From contig CBFGSX010000026.1 of NCBI GenBank assembly GCA_965651535.1, positions 1 to 17,204 on the forward strand: a stretch of DNA of 17,204 nt. Reading direction: 5' to 3'. Position numbers and translations under genes: made by a program. Shown here in pieces: positions 1 to 7,589 of this stretch (the stretch's first letter is position 1; each line of letters begins with the position of its first letter). This stretch comes from JAQGJA01 sp965651535. GTDB taxonomy: Bacteria > Pseudomonadota > Alphaproteobacteria > Micavibrionales > SZUA-601. Under the pieces are notes generated by a model. It searched no databases. It saw only the letters and a program-made list of their open reading frames with translations, and was not told where the DNA came from.

Positions 1-1363
1 CCGGTGCGGAGCCGTCCAGCTTCGTGTCTTTGTGGCGCGTCACCGTCACAGGCACTTGCGCGCCGTCATTCGACGACACATGGAGACGCTCGACGATGTA
101 ATCCTCGGGATTGTGCCCGGCGATCTTTTCCTCGCGCAGGATGTGCCGCGCGCCGGTTTCCAGATCGTAATCCGTTTCCTGGGCGGGCTGGCGGGGCGAA
201 GAATAATTCAGGCGCAGCTTACCGCCGTAAAATCCTGCCGCCGCGCCGATCCCGAGGTCATAGGCCGTCTCGTCGAACGAGATTTCCCCGGTCTTGCCAT
301 TGCGCAGATCGGTGACAATGGCGTGCGGCAGCGCGTCCGCGCGCTCGAGCCGCACGAGATGGTTTTCAAAACACAGGATTTTCTCGATATAGCGTCCGGG
401 TTTGTGCGGCTCCCATTCCGTCCAGTTTTCACGCTGCGGCGCGTCTGTGGGCGCGCGCATGATCTTGAAATCCGTCGCCCCGTCGGCATTGGTCAGGATA
501 TAGAAATGCCCATCATGGTGGTCGAGCGTGTAGCGGATTTTATCGTCATAGGGGGCCAGGCAGACGAGGCCGGAATTGGGGTTGTCAAAATCCAGCACGT
601 GAATCTCGGCGCCGGCATTGTCGCGCATGGAAATCTTGAGAAAGCGGCGGCTGGTGGTTGCGGCGATGGACAGGTAAAACCCGTCACGCGGTTTTTCGAA
701 AATAAGCCTGTCTTGTTCCTGCGCCGTGCCGAGGATATGGCGATAGATATAGTGGCGTTGCAACGCGCCGCCCTCTTTCATTTTGGCGTAATAGAGCGAT
801 TTGCCGTCGGGCGCCCAGACGGGTTCGCCTGCATGCGCCAGTCTCTCGACGAATTTCCCCGAGGCAAGATCCTTGATATGCAGGTCGGTATCCTCGGAGC
901 CGGTGAAATCCACCGCCACGGCCAGATATTGATGATCCGGGCTGTGGACGATATCCGCGAGGAAAACCTTTTTGCCCGCAAATTCCGTATTGGGATCGAG
1001 CAGGGTTTCCTCGCGCCCGTCATCGCCGCGGCGCAGGAAAACGGGATAATCCTGTGCGCTGTGGCGCTCGAAATAGCGCCATGGGCCGTCTTGCGTTCCG
1101 GCGGTGTCGAAATCAATCTCGATGACGGATTTCATCTCGGCAACGATCTTGTCGATCAGCGCGGCGTTCGGCTCGATCAGCTGTCGGCGCGTAAATTCGT
1201 TTTCCGCCTCGAGATAGGCGCGAATATCCGGATCAAGCAACGTCGTGTCGCGGAACATTTCCTGCCAGTTGCTCTGGCGCAGCCAGGCATAGTCATCGGT
1301 CAAAGTGACCCCGTGATAGGTGGCGGAGACGGGGCGTTTTTCGGCAAGCGGCGGATTTTTCAT
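1..1363 (-). CDS. ptrB: Oligopeptidase B (S9A serine peptidase), N-terminal part, cut by the window edge
   Basis: The minus strand is open without a stop from an ATG at 1363-1361 to the window edge, giving 454 residues. The start reads MKNPPLAEKRPVSATYHGV and continues with DDYAWLRQ and DIRAYLEAEN, the typical opening of oligopeptidase B. The blade-like repeats that follow (for example HSPDHQYLAVAVD and PVWAPDGKSLYYAK) match the seven-bladed propeller that gates the active site in this family. Full-length members have about 700 residues, so the alpha/beta-hydrolase domain with its Ser-Asp-His triad lies outside the window and activity cannot be judged here. The family cleaves peptides after Lys or Arg. 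An AGGA about 9 bases upstream serves as ribosome site. There is no signal peptide, so it should be cytoplasmic. It is divergent from the efflux operon across a 133-bp spacer. Prolyl endopeptidase is the main alternative, but the N-terminus fits oligopeptidase B better. Confidence 0.88.
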   Translation of the reverse strand, partial: MKNPPLAEKRPVSATYHGVTLTDDYAWLRQSNWQEMFRDTTLLDPDIRAYLEAENEFTRRQLIEPNAALIDKIVAEMKSVIEIDFDTAGTQDGPWRYFERHSAQDYPVFLRRGDDGREETLLDPNTEFAGKKVFLADIVHSPDHQYLAVAVDFTGSEDTDLHIKDLASGKFVERLAHAGEPVWAPDGKSLYYAKMKEGGALQRHYIYRHILGTAQEQDRLIFEKPRDGFYLSIAATTSRRFLKISMRDNAGAEIHVLDFDNPNSGLVCLAPYDDKIRYTLDHHDGHFYILTNADGATDFKIMRAPTDAPQRENWTEWEPHKPGRYIEKILCFENHLVRLERADALPHAIVTDLRNGKTGEISFDETAYDLGIGAAAGFYGGKLRLNYSSPRQPAQETDYDLETGARHILREEKIAGHNPEDYIVERLHVSSNDGAQVPVTVTRHKDTKLDGSAP

Positions 1364-1376
1364 AGGATTATTCCTA
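1363..1376 (-). promoter_or_regulatory. Inverted repeat over the ribosome site of the oligopeptidase B gene
   Basis: TAGGA-TTAT-TCCTA is a perfect 5-bp inverted repeat with a 4-base loop. In the minus-strand mRNA the Shine-Dalgarno AGGA lies in one arm, and the other arm ends with the A of the start codon. A short hairpin could therefore hide the ribosome site. The stem is short and may be chance. Confidence 0.25.
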
Positions 1377-1438
1377 GAGAGATGCTCGTAACCTGTCCAT
1401 TATTAAGATGAATCCTAAAATTTTCCTCCCCATTCCGC

Positions 1439-1466
1439 TTGAATCGCGCTAAAACGCGTCTATCTC
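1439..1466 (+). promoter_or_regulatory. Possible promoter of the efflux operon
   Basis: TTGAAT (1439-1444) and TATCTC (1461-1466) are 16 bases apart and resemble weak -35 and -10 boxes. They sit in the 133-bp spacer shared with the divergent peptidase gene. Between them CGCG occurs twice (1445-1448 and 1455-1458) around CTAAAA, which could be an operator half-site pair. This is motif reading only, and no regulator gene lies next door. Confidence 0.25.
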
Positions 1467-1496
1467 ACGGTCTTGCCGTCTCCCCCGAGGTATTCA

Positions 1497-2675
1497 ATGA
1501 AAAAATTCGTCGCGTTTTGGGTGTTCCTGGGTTTGCTGGGGTGGGCGAGCTATGCCTATTGGCTCCCGTCGGAATCCCATGCCGAATCGCCTGGCGGCGA
1601 GGAAATGCCGGCCATGCCCGTGCCGGTGATGGTCGTGACTTCAGCTCCGGTGCAGATCTGGCATGATTTCTCCGGTCGGCTGGTCGCGGTGGATCGCGTC
1701 GAGATCCGCCCCCGCGTCGGCGGCGCGATTGACAAGGTGTATTTCACGCCGGGCGCTGTGGTGGAAAAGGGCGATCCGCTTTTCCTGATCGACCCGCGGC
1801 CCTATCAGGCCGAGGTCAACCGTCTGGCCGCCGATCTGGCGGTAACGAAAACACAATATGATCTGGCAAAAAGCGAAGCCGAGCGCGCACAACGCCTGAT
1901 GCGCGACAACGCCATCGCGCAGCGCAGCTTCGACGAGCGCCAGAACGCGTATAAAGTCGCCGCCGCCAACGTCAAGGCGGCCGAAGCCGCTTTGCAACAG
2001 GCGCGGCTCAATCTGGATTACGCCACGATCAAAGCGCCCGTGCGCGGCATGATCAGCCGCGCCGAGATCACCGAAGGCAATCTTGTCGAGGCGGGCGGGG
2101 CGGCCCCTCTGCTGGCAAGTCTGGTGTCGATGGACCCGATTTATGCCGATTTTGAGATCGACGAACAGACCTATCTGGCGCAGATCCGCAACCCGGCGGC
2201 GCAAAGCGGCGCGGATATTCCCGTCGAGCTGGTGCTGCAAAGCGATTCCTCCGTGGCGTTTCAGGGGAAGATTGTCAGCTTTGACAACAAGCTTGATCCC
2301 GCGACGGGCACGCTGCGCGCCCGCGCCGTCTTTGCCAATCCGGACAATGTGCTGGTGCCGGGGATGTTCACGAAAATCCGCCTCGGCAGCGCCGAGAAAA
2401 AGGAAACGCTCCTTGTTCCCGAAAGCGTGATCGGCACGGATCAGGACAAGCGCATCCTTTACGTCGTCGATGACAAGAACACGGTCGTTTACCGTGAAGT
2501 GCGCCTCGGCGGCATGGTCAACGGCATGCGCATCGTCCTGAGCGGCGTGCAGGACGGCGAAAAAATCGTTACCAACGGGCTGCAGCGCCTGCAACCCGGC
2601 ATGGCGGTGATCCCGCAAGAGGCGCAAGCCCTCGCAGTGCAGGACAAACCGGCGGATGCTAACCCATCGGAATAA
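1497..2675 (+). CDS. RND efflux periplasmic adaptor (membrane fusion protein), MexE/AcrA type
   Basis: This 392-residue protein is the adaptor that links the inner-membrane pump to the outer-membrane channel. Residues 4-22 form a hydrophobic signal or anchor with no lipobox Cys, so it is probably not a lipoprotein. The lipoyl-like half-motif RVGGAIDKVYFTPGAVVEKG (residues 73-92) is followed by an Ala/Gln/Lys-rich alpha-hairpin (about 103-175), the returning lipoyl half with IKAPVRGMISR (178-188), the beta-barrel region after PIYADFEID, and a membrane-proximal domain near the C-terminus. The order and length are those of the HlyD/AcrA family. The ATG at 1497 has GAGG at 1487-1490 and is preferred over an in-frame TTG at 1473 that lacks one. 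It is the first gene of the operon, 148 bp before the pump gene. The protein sequence does not show the transported substrate. Confidence 0.93.
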   Translation: MKKFVAFWVFLGLLGWASYAYWLPSESHAESPGGEEMPAMPVPVMVVTSAPVQIWHDFSGRLVAVDRVEIRPRVGGAIDKVYFTPGAVVEKGDPLFLIDPRPYQAEVNRLAADLAVTKTQYDLAKSEAERAQRLMRDNAIAQRSFDERQNAYKVAAANVKAAEAALQQARLNLDYATIKAPVRGMISRAEITEGNLVEAGGAAPLLASLVSMDPIYADFEIDEQTYLAQIRNPAAQSGADIPVELVLQSDSSVAFQGKIVSFDNKLDPATGTLRARAVFANPDNVLVPGMFTKIRLGSAEKKETLLVPESVIGTDQDKRILYVVDDKNTVVYREVRLGGMVNGMRIVLSGVQDGEKIVTNGLQRLQPGMAVIPQEAQALAVQDKPADANPSE

Positions 2676-2695
2676 AAATGTTGATGTCTGATTTT

Positions 2696-2815
2696 TACCC
2701 CCTCTCCCGTCACCCCTACGCTAGAGCTTCGGGGGACGACCTCTCCCGCCGGGGGAGAGGTGAATACGACGTTAGACTCCCTCTCCCCTTGAGGGAGAGG
2801 GTCGGGGTGAGGGGG
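2696..2815. repeat. Two inverted REP-like palindromic units between adaptor and pump genes
   Basis: Hairpin 1 is CCTCTCCC (2740-2747) with GGGAGAGG (2753-2760) and a 5-base loop. Hairpin 2 is CCCTCTCCC (2779-2787) with GGGAGAGGG (2793-2801), also with a 5-base loop. After hairpin 2 comes TCGGGGTGAGGGGG. The reverse complement of the first unit has the same order: hairpin, TCG, a roughly 20-base insert, then a GGGGTGA-type tail. The two units therefore face each other, as in paired REP elements. Palindromes of this CCCTCTCCC/GGGAGAGGG type are common interspersed repeats in proteobacterial genomes. They may slow or partly end transcription, or protect the adaptor mRNA from decay. Confidence 0.75.
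2809..2815 (+). promoter_or_regulatory. Shine-Dalgarno of the pump gene, supplied by the repeat
   Basis: GAGGGGG lies 8 bases before the ATG at 2824 and is the only purine-rich ribosome site there. It is also the end of the second REP-like unit, so the repeat appears to provide the translation signal of the pump gene. Confidence 0.55.
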
Positions 2816-2823
2816 ATTCTCTT

Positions 2824-5800
2824 ATGAACGCGTCGCGCTTTTTCATCGACCGGCCCATCTTTGCGGCGGTGATTTCCATTCTGATTACGATTGCGGGCGC
2901 GATCGCGTTGTTCCGCTTGCCGGTGTCGGAATACCCGGATGTCGTGCCGCCGACCATCGCGGTCGCGGCGCAATATCCCGGCGCATCGCCGCTGGTGATC
3001 TCGGAGACGGTCGCCACGCCGCTCGAAGAACAGATCAACGGCGTCGAGAACATGCTTTATATGTCGTCGCAGGCCTCGACCGACGGCAGTTTGAACATCG
3101 AAGTGGTTTTTGCCATCGGCACGGATGCCGATCTGGCGCAGCAACTGGTGCAAAACCGCGTCTCGCAGGCTTTGCCGCGCCTGCCCGAAGAAGTGCGCCA
3201 GATCGGCGTCACCACGGTGAAATCCTCGCCGGATTTGACGATGGTCGTTCATTTGCTGTCGCCCAGCGAGCGTTACGACACACTTTATTTGCGCAACTAC
3301 GCCATTTTGAACATCAAGGACAAGCTCAGCCGCATCAACGGCGTCGGCCAGGTCATGGCCTTCGGCGGCGGCGATTACGCCATGCGCGTCTGGCTCGATC
3401 CGCAAAAAATTGCCGCGCGCAATATGACGGCCACCGACGTGGTCGAGGCGATCCGCGAACAAAACGTGCAGGTTGCCGCCGGTTCGGTCGGCGCGCCGCC
3501 GGCTTCGGATGCTATTGATCTGCAATTGACGATCAACGCTTCGGGCCGTCTGTCCACGCCCGAAGAATTCGGCGACATTATATTAAAGACGGGCGAGGGC
3601 GGCGCGATTACGCGTCTGCGCGACGTGGCGCGGATAGAATTGGGCGCGGGGCAATACCGCCTGCGCTCGTTGCTCGACAACAAGCCGGCGGCGGCGATCG
3701 CGTTGTTCCAGATGCCCGGATCGAACGCGCTCGAGATTTCCAAATCCGTGCGCGCCGCGATGACGGACATTGCCAAGACCTTCCCCGAAGATGTCACGTA
3801 TGAGATCGTCTACGATCCGACGACTTTCGTGCGCGACAGCATTAGGGCCGTGATCCATACATTGCTCGAGGCGGTGGTTCTGGTGGTGCTGGTGGTGATC
3901 GTGTTCCTCCAGACATGGCGCGCCTCGATCATTCCGCTGCTGGCGGTGCCGGTGTCGATCGTCGGCACTTTCGCGTTTTTGTATCTGTTCGGGTTTTCGA
4001 TCAACGCGCTGTCGCTGTTCGGCCTTGTGCTGGCGATCGGGATCGTGGTCGATGACGCGATCATCGTCGTCGAGAATGTCGAGCGCAACATCGCGCACGG
4101 GCTGAGCGCGCGCGACGCGACCTATCGCGCCATGCAGGAGGTCTCCGGTCCGATCATCGCCACCAGCCTTGTGTTGTGCGCCGTGTTCATCCCCGTGGCG
4201 GCGATCAGCGGCCTGACCGGGCAATTTTATCGCCAATTCGCCGTGACCATCGCCATTTCGACGGTGATCTCGACGATCAACTCGCTGACGCTTAGCCCCG
4301 CCATGTCGGCGCTGCTGTTGCGCAGCCATGACGCACCCAAGGATGCGATCACGCGCTTCATGGATGCCGCCTTCGGCTGGTTCTTCGTGCCGTTCAACAA
4401 ATTTTTCAAGCGCAGCAGCGATCTTTATTCGACAAGCGTCGGCGGGATGCTCCGCCATAAAACTTTGTCGATGGCGGTGTATTTCGTTTTGATCTTTGTG
4501 ACGTACGGGCTGTTCCAGGCCGTGCCGGGCGGCTTTGTCCCCGCGCAGGACAAGCAATATCTGATCGGCTTTGCACAGCTCCCCGACGGCGCATCGCTCG
4601 AGCGCACCGACAAGGTGATCCGCCAGATGTCGCAGATCGCTATGGACGAGCCGGGCGTTGAGCATGCCGTCGCCTTTCCGGGATTGTCCGTGGCCGGATT
4701 TTCCGCCTCGTCCAGCGCGGGGATCGTGTTCCTGACGCTCGACCCGTTTGAAAAACGCCAAGGCGTGGAATTGTCGGCGAACGCCATTGCGGAACGGCTC
4801 AACGGGAAATTCGGCATGATCCCCGAGGCCTTCATCGCCGTGTTCACGCCGCCGCCCGTGATGGGGCTGGGGATGCTGGGCGGCTTCAAGCTCCAGATCG
4901 AGGATCGCGGCGATCACGGCATGGAGGCGCTCAACGCCGTGGCGCAGGAAGTCGTCGGCAAGGCGTGGCAGGACCCCGTCCTGACGGGCGTGTTCTCAAG
5001 CCACAAGATCAACGTGCCACAGCTTCACGCCGATGTCGACCGCGACAAGATCAAACAGCTGGGCCTGTCGGTCACGGATGTGTTCCAGACGATGCAGATT
5101 TATCTGGGCTCGCTCTACGTCAACGACTTTAATAAATTCGGCCGCACCTATCAGGTGATCGTGCAGGCGGATGAAGGTTTCCGCGATCATGCCGAGGACG
5201 TGATGCAGCTCAAGACGCGCAATGCGCACGGCGACATGGTGCCGCTGGGGTCGGTGGTGCGCATCCGCAATTCCTACGGGCCGGAAGTGGCGACGCGTTA
5301 CAACGCCTATCCGTCGGCGGATATCAACGGCGCGGCGGCCCTCGGCTTTTCCTCGGGGCAGGCGCAGGCGGCGATTGCGCGCATTCTGGATGAAACCTTG
5401 CCGCAGGGCTTTATCTATGAGTGGACGGATTTGACCTATCAGCAAATTCTGGCGGGCAATACGGCGATTTTCATCTTCCCGCTTTGCGTGTTTCTGGTGT
5501 TCCTTGTGCTGGCTGCGCAATATGAAAGCCTTGTGCTGCCGTTGACCATTATCCTGATCGTGCCGATGTCGATGCTCAGCGCCATGACGGGCGTGTATCT
5601 GTGGGGCGGCGACAATAATATCTTTACCCAGATCGGGTTGATGGTGCTGGTGGGGCTGGCGTGCAAGAACGCGATCCTGATCGTCGAGTTCGCGCGCGAG
5701 CTGGAATTCCAAGGCCTGAAGATCATCCCCGCCGCGATCGAGGCGGCGCGTCTGCGCCTGCGTCCTATTTTGATGACGTCTTTTGCGTTCATCATGGGCG

Positions 5801-6021
5801 TGTTGCCGCTGGTGCGCTCGACGGGGGCGGGGGCCGAGATGCGCCACGCCATGGGGATCGCCGTCTTTTCGGGGATGCTGGGGGTGACATTTTTCGGCCT
5901 TGTGCTGACGCCCGTGTTTTATGTGGTGTTGCGCCTGATCTCGGGTGGCGACAAGCTCGAGGGACATCATATCGAAACGGAAATTCTGTGCGAGGACGAG
6001 GCCGCCCATGAAGCATCATAA
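2824..6021 (+). CDS. RND efflux pump, HAE1 family, MexF/BpeF-like inner-membrane subunit
   Basis: This 1065-residue proton-driven drug exporter has the usual length for the family. It begins MNASRFFIDRPIFAAVISI, the cytoplasmic stub plus TM1. Residues TMVVHL, RYDTLYLRNYA, YAMRVWLDP and AIREQNVQVAAGS closely resemble MexF of the MexEF-OprN system. The proton-relay aspartates in TM4 are D410 and D411 (GIVVDDAIIVVENVERN), and the partner lysine in TM10 is K948 (GLACKNAILIVEFARE), so the relay looks intact. Two large periplasmic loops follow TM1 and TM7, as expected. The gene is 148 bp after the adaptor gene, and its last 14 bases overlap the channel gene, so pump and channel are translationally linked. 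No TetR or LysR regulator is adjacent. The substrate range cannot be read from sequence; MexF relatives export chloramphenicol, quinolones or solvents. Confidence 0.96.
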   Translation: MNASRFFIDRPIFAAVISILITIAGAIALFRLPVSEYPDVVPPTIAVAAQYPGASPLVISETVATPLEEQINGVENMLYMSSQASTDGSLNIEVVFAIGTDADLAQQLVQNRVSQALPRLPEEVRQIGVTTVKSSPDLTMVVHLLSPSERYDTLYLRNYAILNIKDKLSRINGVGQVMAFGGGDYAMRVWLDPQKIAARNMTATDVVEAIREQNVQVAAGSVGAPPASDAIDLQLTINASGRLSTPEEFGDIILKTGEGGAITRLRDVARIELGAGQYRLRSLLDNKPAAAIALFQMPGSNALEISKSVRAAMTDIAKTFPEDVTYEIVYDPTTFVRDSIRAVIHTLLEAVVLVVLVVIVFLQTWRASIIPLLAVPVSIVGTFAFLYLFGFSINALSLFGLVLAIGIVVDDAIIVVENVERNIAHGLSARDATYRAMQEVSGPIIATSLVLCAVFIPVAAISGLTGQFYRQFAVTIAISTVISTINSLTLSPAMSALLLRSHDAPKDAITRFMDAAFGWFFVPFNKFFKRSSDLYSTSVGGMLRHKTLSMAVYFVLIFVTYGLFQAVPGGFVPAQDKQYLIGFAQLPDGASLERTDKVIRQMSQIAMDEPGVEHAVAFPGLSVAGFSASSSAGIVFLTLDPFEKRQGVELSANAIAERLNGKFGMIPEAFIAVFTPPPVMGLGMLGGFKLQIEDRGDHGMEALNAVAQEVVGKAWQDPVLTGVFSSHKINVPQLHADVDRDKIKQLGLSVTDVFQTMQIYLGSLYVNDFNKFGRTYQVIVQADEGFRDHAEDVMQLKTRNAHGDMVPLGSVVRIRNSYGPEVATRYNAYPSADINGAAALGFSSGQAQAAIARILDETLPQGFIYEWTDLTYQQILAGNTAIFIFPLCVFLVFLVLAAQYESLVLPLTIILIVPMSMLSAMTGVYLWGGDNNIFTQIGLMVLVGLACKNAILIVEFARELEFQGLKIIPAAIEAARLRLRPILMTSFAFIMGVLPLVRSTGAGAEMRHAMGIAVFSGMLGVTFFGLVLTPVFYVVLRLISGGDKLEGHHIETEILCEDEAAHEAS

Positions 6022-7411
6022 CATTGCCATCCTGTTGTCTTCGGCGTTTCTGGCCTCATGTTCGCTGGCGCCGAAATACGCCGCGCCCGAGATGGAAACC
6101 GCCGCAAGCTATCGCCAGCTGGACGGTAAATGGGATATGGCGTCGCAAAATCCGGGCGTGCCGGACACGGCCCATTGGTGGACGGTGTTTCAGGATGACG
6201 CGCTGAACGCGCTGGCCGATCAGGCGATGGCGAATAATACCGATCTGGCGGCGGCGCTGGCGCGGCTTGAACAGGCGCGCGCTTTGTATCGCGGCGCGCG
6301 GTCGGGGCTTTTGCCGTCCGTGGATGCGGGGGCGAATGCGACGCGCTCGGATGCGGGCGGCGCGGGATCGAAGCCGGAAAATTCTTTTGCCTTGTCGGGC
6401 GTTGTATCCTATGAAGCCGATCTGTTCGGGCGCGTGCGTGACAATGTGGCGGCTTCGCGCGCCGACAAAAAAGTCGCCGAGGCCTTGTTCGCGCAAATCC
6501 GTCTGGCGATACAGGCCGATGTCGCGGAAACCTATTTCACGCTGCTGACGCTGGATACCGAGCGCGACGTGCTGCGCCGCACGTTGACGTTGCGCGAGGA
6601 GGCGGAAAAGCTTCTCGCTGCGCGCTACCGCGAGGGCGAGGTCGGCGAACAGGATTATCTCCAGGCCAAGGCGGAATTATCCTCGACGCGCGCGGCGCTT
6701 GCGGCGCTGGACGAGGCGCGCAGCCGCACTGAACACGCGCTGGCGGTATTGGTCGGGCGGCATCCGTCGAATTTCCTTTTCGCCGAAAAGAAACTACCCG
6801 AGATTTTGCCCGTGATTCCGGCGGGTCTGCCGTCGCAATTGCTGGAACGCCGTCCTGACATCGCGGCGGCGCAGGAGAAAATGGCGGCGGCCAATGCCCG
6901 CATCGGTGTGGCGCGCGCGGCGTTCTTTCCGGTGTTAAACCTGACGGCTTCGGGCGGGTTTGAATCAAACGAGCTGGCCGATATTTTCAAATGGTCGAGC
7001 CGTTCCTGGGCCTTGGGGCCGTTGATGGGCACAGCCTTGTCGTTGCCGCTTTTCGACGGCGGCCGCCGCGCGGCGGAGCTGGATTTTGCCCGTTCTGGCT
7101 TTGATGAATCTGTCGCGCAATATCGCGGCTCGGTGCTGGTGGCGTTCCGCGAGGTCGAGGACGCGCTTGTGTCGCTGCGGTTGAAATCGGAACAGGCCAA
7201 ACATCTGTTCGAGGCGGCTTCGGCAGCGGGACAGGCGGCGCGTTTGTCGAATTTGCGCTACCGCGAGGGCGAGAGCGACTATCTCGAAGTGATCCAGACC
7301 CAGCGCGACGAGTTGAACGCGCAGCGCGCCTATAGCCAGACCCAAGGCGCGCGTTTTGTGGCGACGGTGGCCCTGATCCGAGCGCTTGGTGGAGGTTGGG
7401 GCGGGGGCTGA
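6008..7411 (+). CDS. RND efflux outer-membrane lipoprotein channel, NodT/OprM family
   Basis: This 467-residue TolC-like channel completes the tripartite pump. The N-terminus MKHHNIAILLSSAFLASCS is a lipoprotein signal with lipobox LASC and acylation at Cys18. After it come SLAPKYAAPE and WWTVFQDDALNALADQAMAN, both typical of the family. Two copies of the outer-membrane efflux domain follow; the second includes ERRPDIAAAQEKMAAANARIG and ALSLPLFDGGRR. The repeat RYREGE appears once in each half (near 6627 and 7258), reflecting the internal duplication of TolC proteins. The ATG at 6008 overlaps the pump gene by 14 bases. It is preferred to an upstream in-frame ATG at 5945 because only 6008 puts the lipoprotein signal at the N-terminus. 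The C-terminus is glycine-rich (GGGWGGG). It is the last gene of the operon. Confidence 0.95.
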   Translation: MKHHNIAILLSSAFLASCSLAPKYAAPEMETAASYRQLDGKWDMASQNPGVPDTAHWWTVFQDDALNALADQAMANNTDLAAALARLEQARALYRGARSGLLPSVDAGANATRSDAGGAGSKPENSFALSGVVSYEADLFGRVRDNVAASRADKKVAEALFAQIRLAIQADVAETYFTLLTLDTERDVLRRTLTLREEAEKLLAARYREGEVGEQDYLQAKAELSSTRAALAALDEARSRTEHALAVLVGRHPSNFLFAEKKLPEILPVIPAGLPSQLLERRPDIAAAQEKMAAANARIGVARAAFFPVLNLTASGGFESNELADIFKWSSRSWALGPLMGTALSLPLFDGGRRAAELDFARSGFDESVAQYRGSVLVAFREVEDALVSLRLKSEQAKHLFEAASAAGQAARLSNLRYREGESDYLEVIQTQRDELNAQRAYSQTQGARFVATVALIRALGGGWGGG

Positions 7412-7423
7412 AAAGCCGAGTAA

Positions 7424-7429
7424 TATAAT
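7424..7429 (+). promoter_or_regulatory. Possible -10 box of the dnaA promoter
   Basis: A perfect TATAAT lies in an AT-rich patch just after the efflux operon. No convincing -35 box stands 16-18 bases upstream, where the sequence is G-rich. If it is used, the dnaA leader would be about 150 bases and would contain the DnaA box. Confidence 0.3.
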
Positions 7430-7462
7430 TACCCACCTTAATCGGTAAAACACACCACATCT

Positions 7463-7471
7463 TGTGGATAA
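7463..7471 (-). promoter_or_regulatory. DnaA box (perfect consensus) upstream of dnaA
   Basis: TGTGGATAA on the plus strand is the reverse complement of TTATCCACA, the strongest DnaA box. It is 118 bases before the dnaA start, in an AT-rich part of the 178-bp spacer. Only one perfect box is visible, so autoregulation of dnaA is more likely than a full replication origin. The rest of the spacer holds a small inverted repeat, CTGAC/GTCAG (7536-7540 and 7549-7553), and one GANTC site (7514-7518). Confidence 0.7.
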
Positions 7472-7589
7472 CTCGGCTTGTTCGTCTAAGTTTAGCGGTT
7501 GCGCCGCCGACCAGAATCCCCCCAAGATGCACCCCCTGACCTTCCCCTGTCAGAACCCATAATCCGGAACAAACCAAAGGTGTGCGGCC

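Noticed and set aside
32..1411. Plus-strand open frame of 459 codons at the left edge
   Set aside because: It is the antisense shadow of the oligopeptidase B reading frame, whose translation matches the family from its first residues. The plus frame has no recognisable domain.
1473..1496. TTG start that would lengthen the efflux adaptor by 8 residues
   Set aside because: It has no ribosome site, while the ATG at 1497 has GAGG at good distance and begins a normal signal sequence.
2740..2801. CRISPR-like array in the adaptor-pump spacer
   Set aside because: There are only two palindromic units, in opposite orientation and without regular spacers. They are REP-like elements.
3583..4917. Minus-strand open frame of 444 codons inside the pump gene
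   Set aside because: Its protein is rich in His, Arg, Asp and Gln, as expected for the antisense of a GC-rich membrane protein gene. The sense frame is a complete RND pump.
7406..7417. GGCT-GAAA-AGCC as terminator of the efflux operon
   Set aside because: The stem has only four pairs, overlaps the stop codon and has no T-run, so it is too weak to list as a terminator.
7412..7589. Replication origin at dnaA
   Set aside because: Only one perfect DnaA box is visible, with no box cluster or set of AT-rich repeats. It is kept as a regulatory site only.
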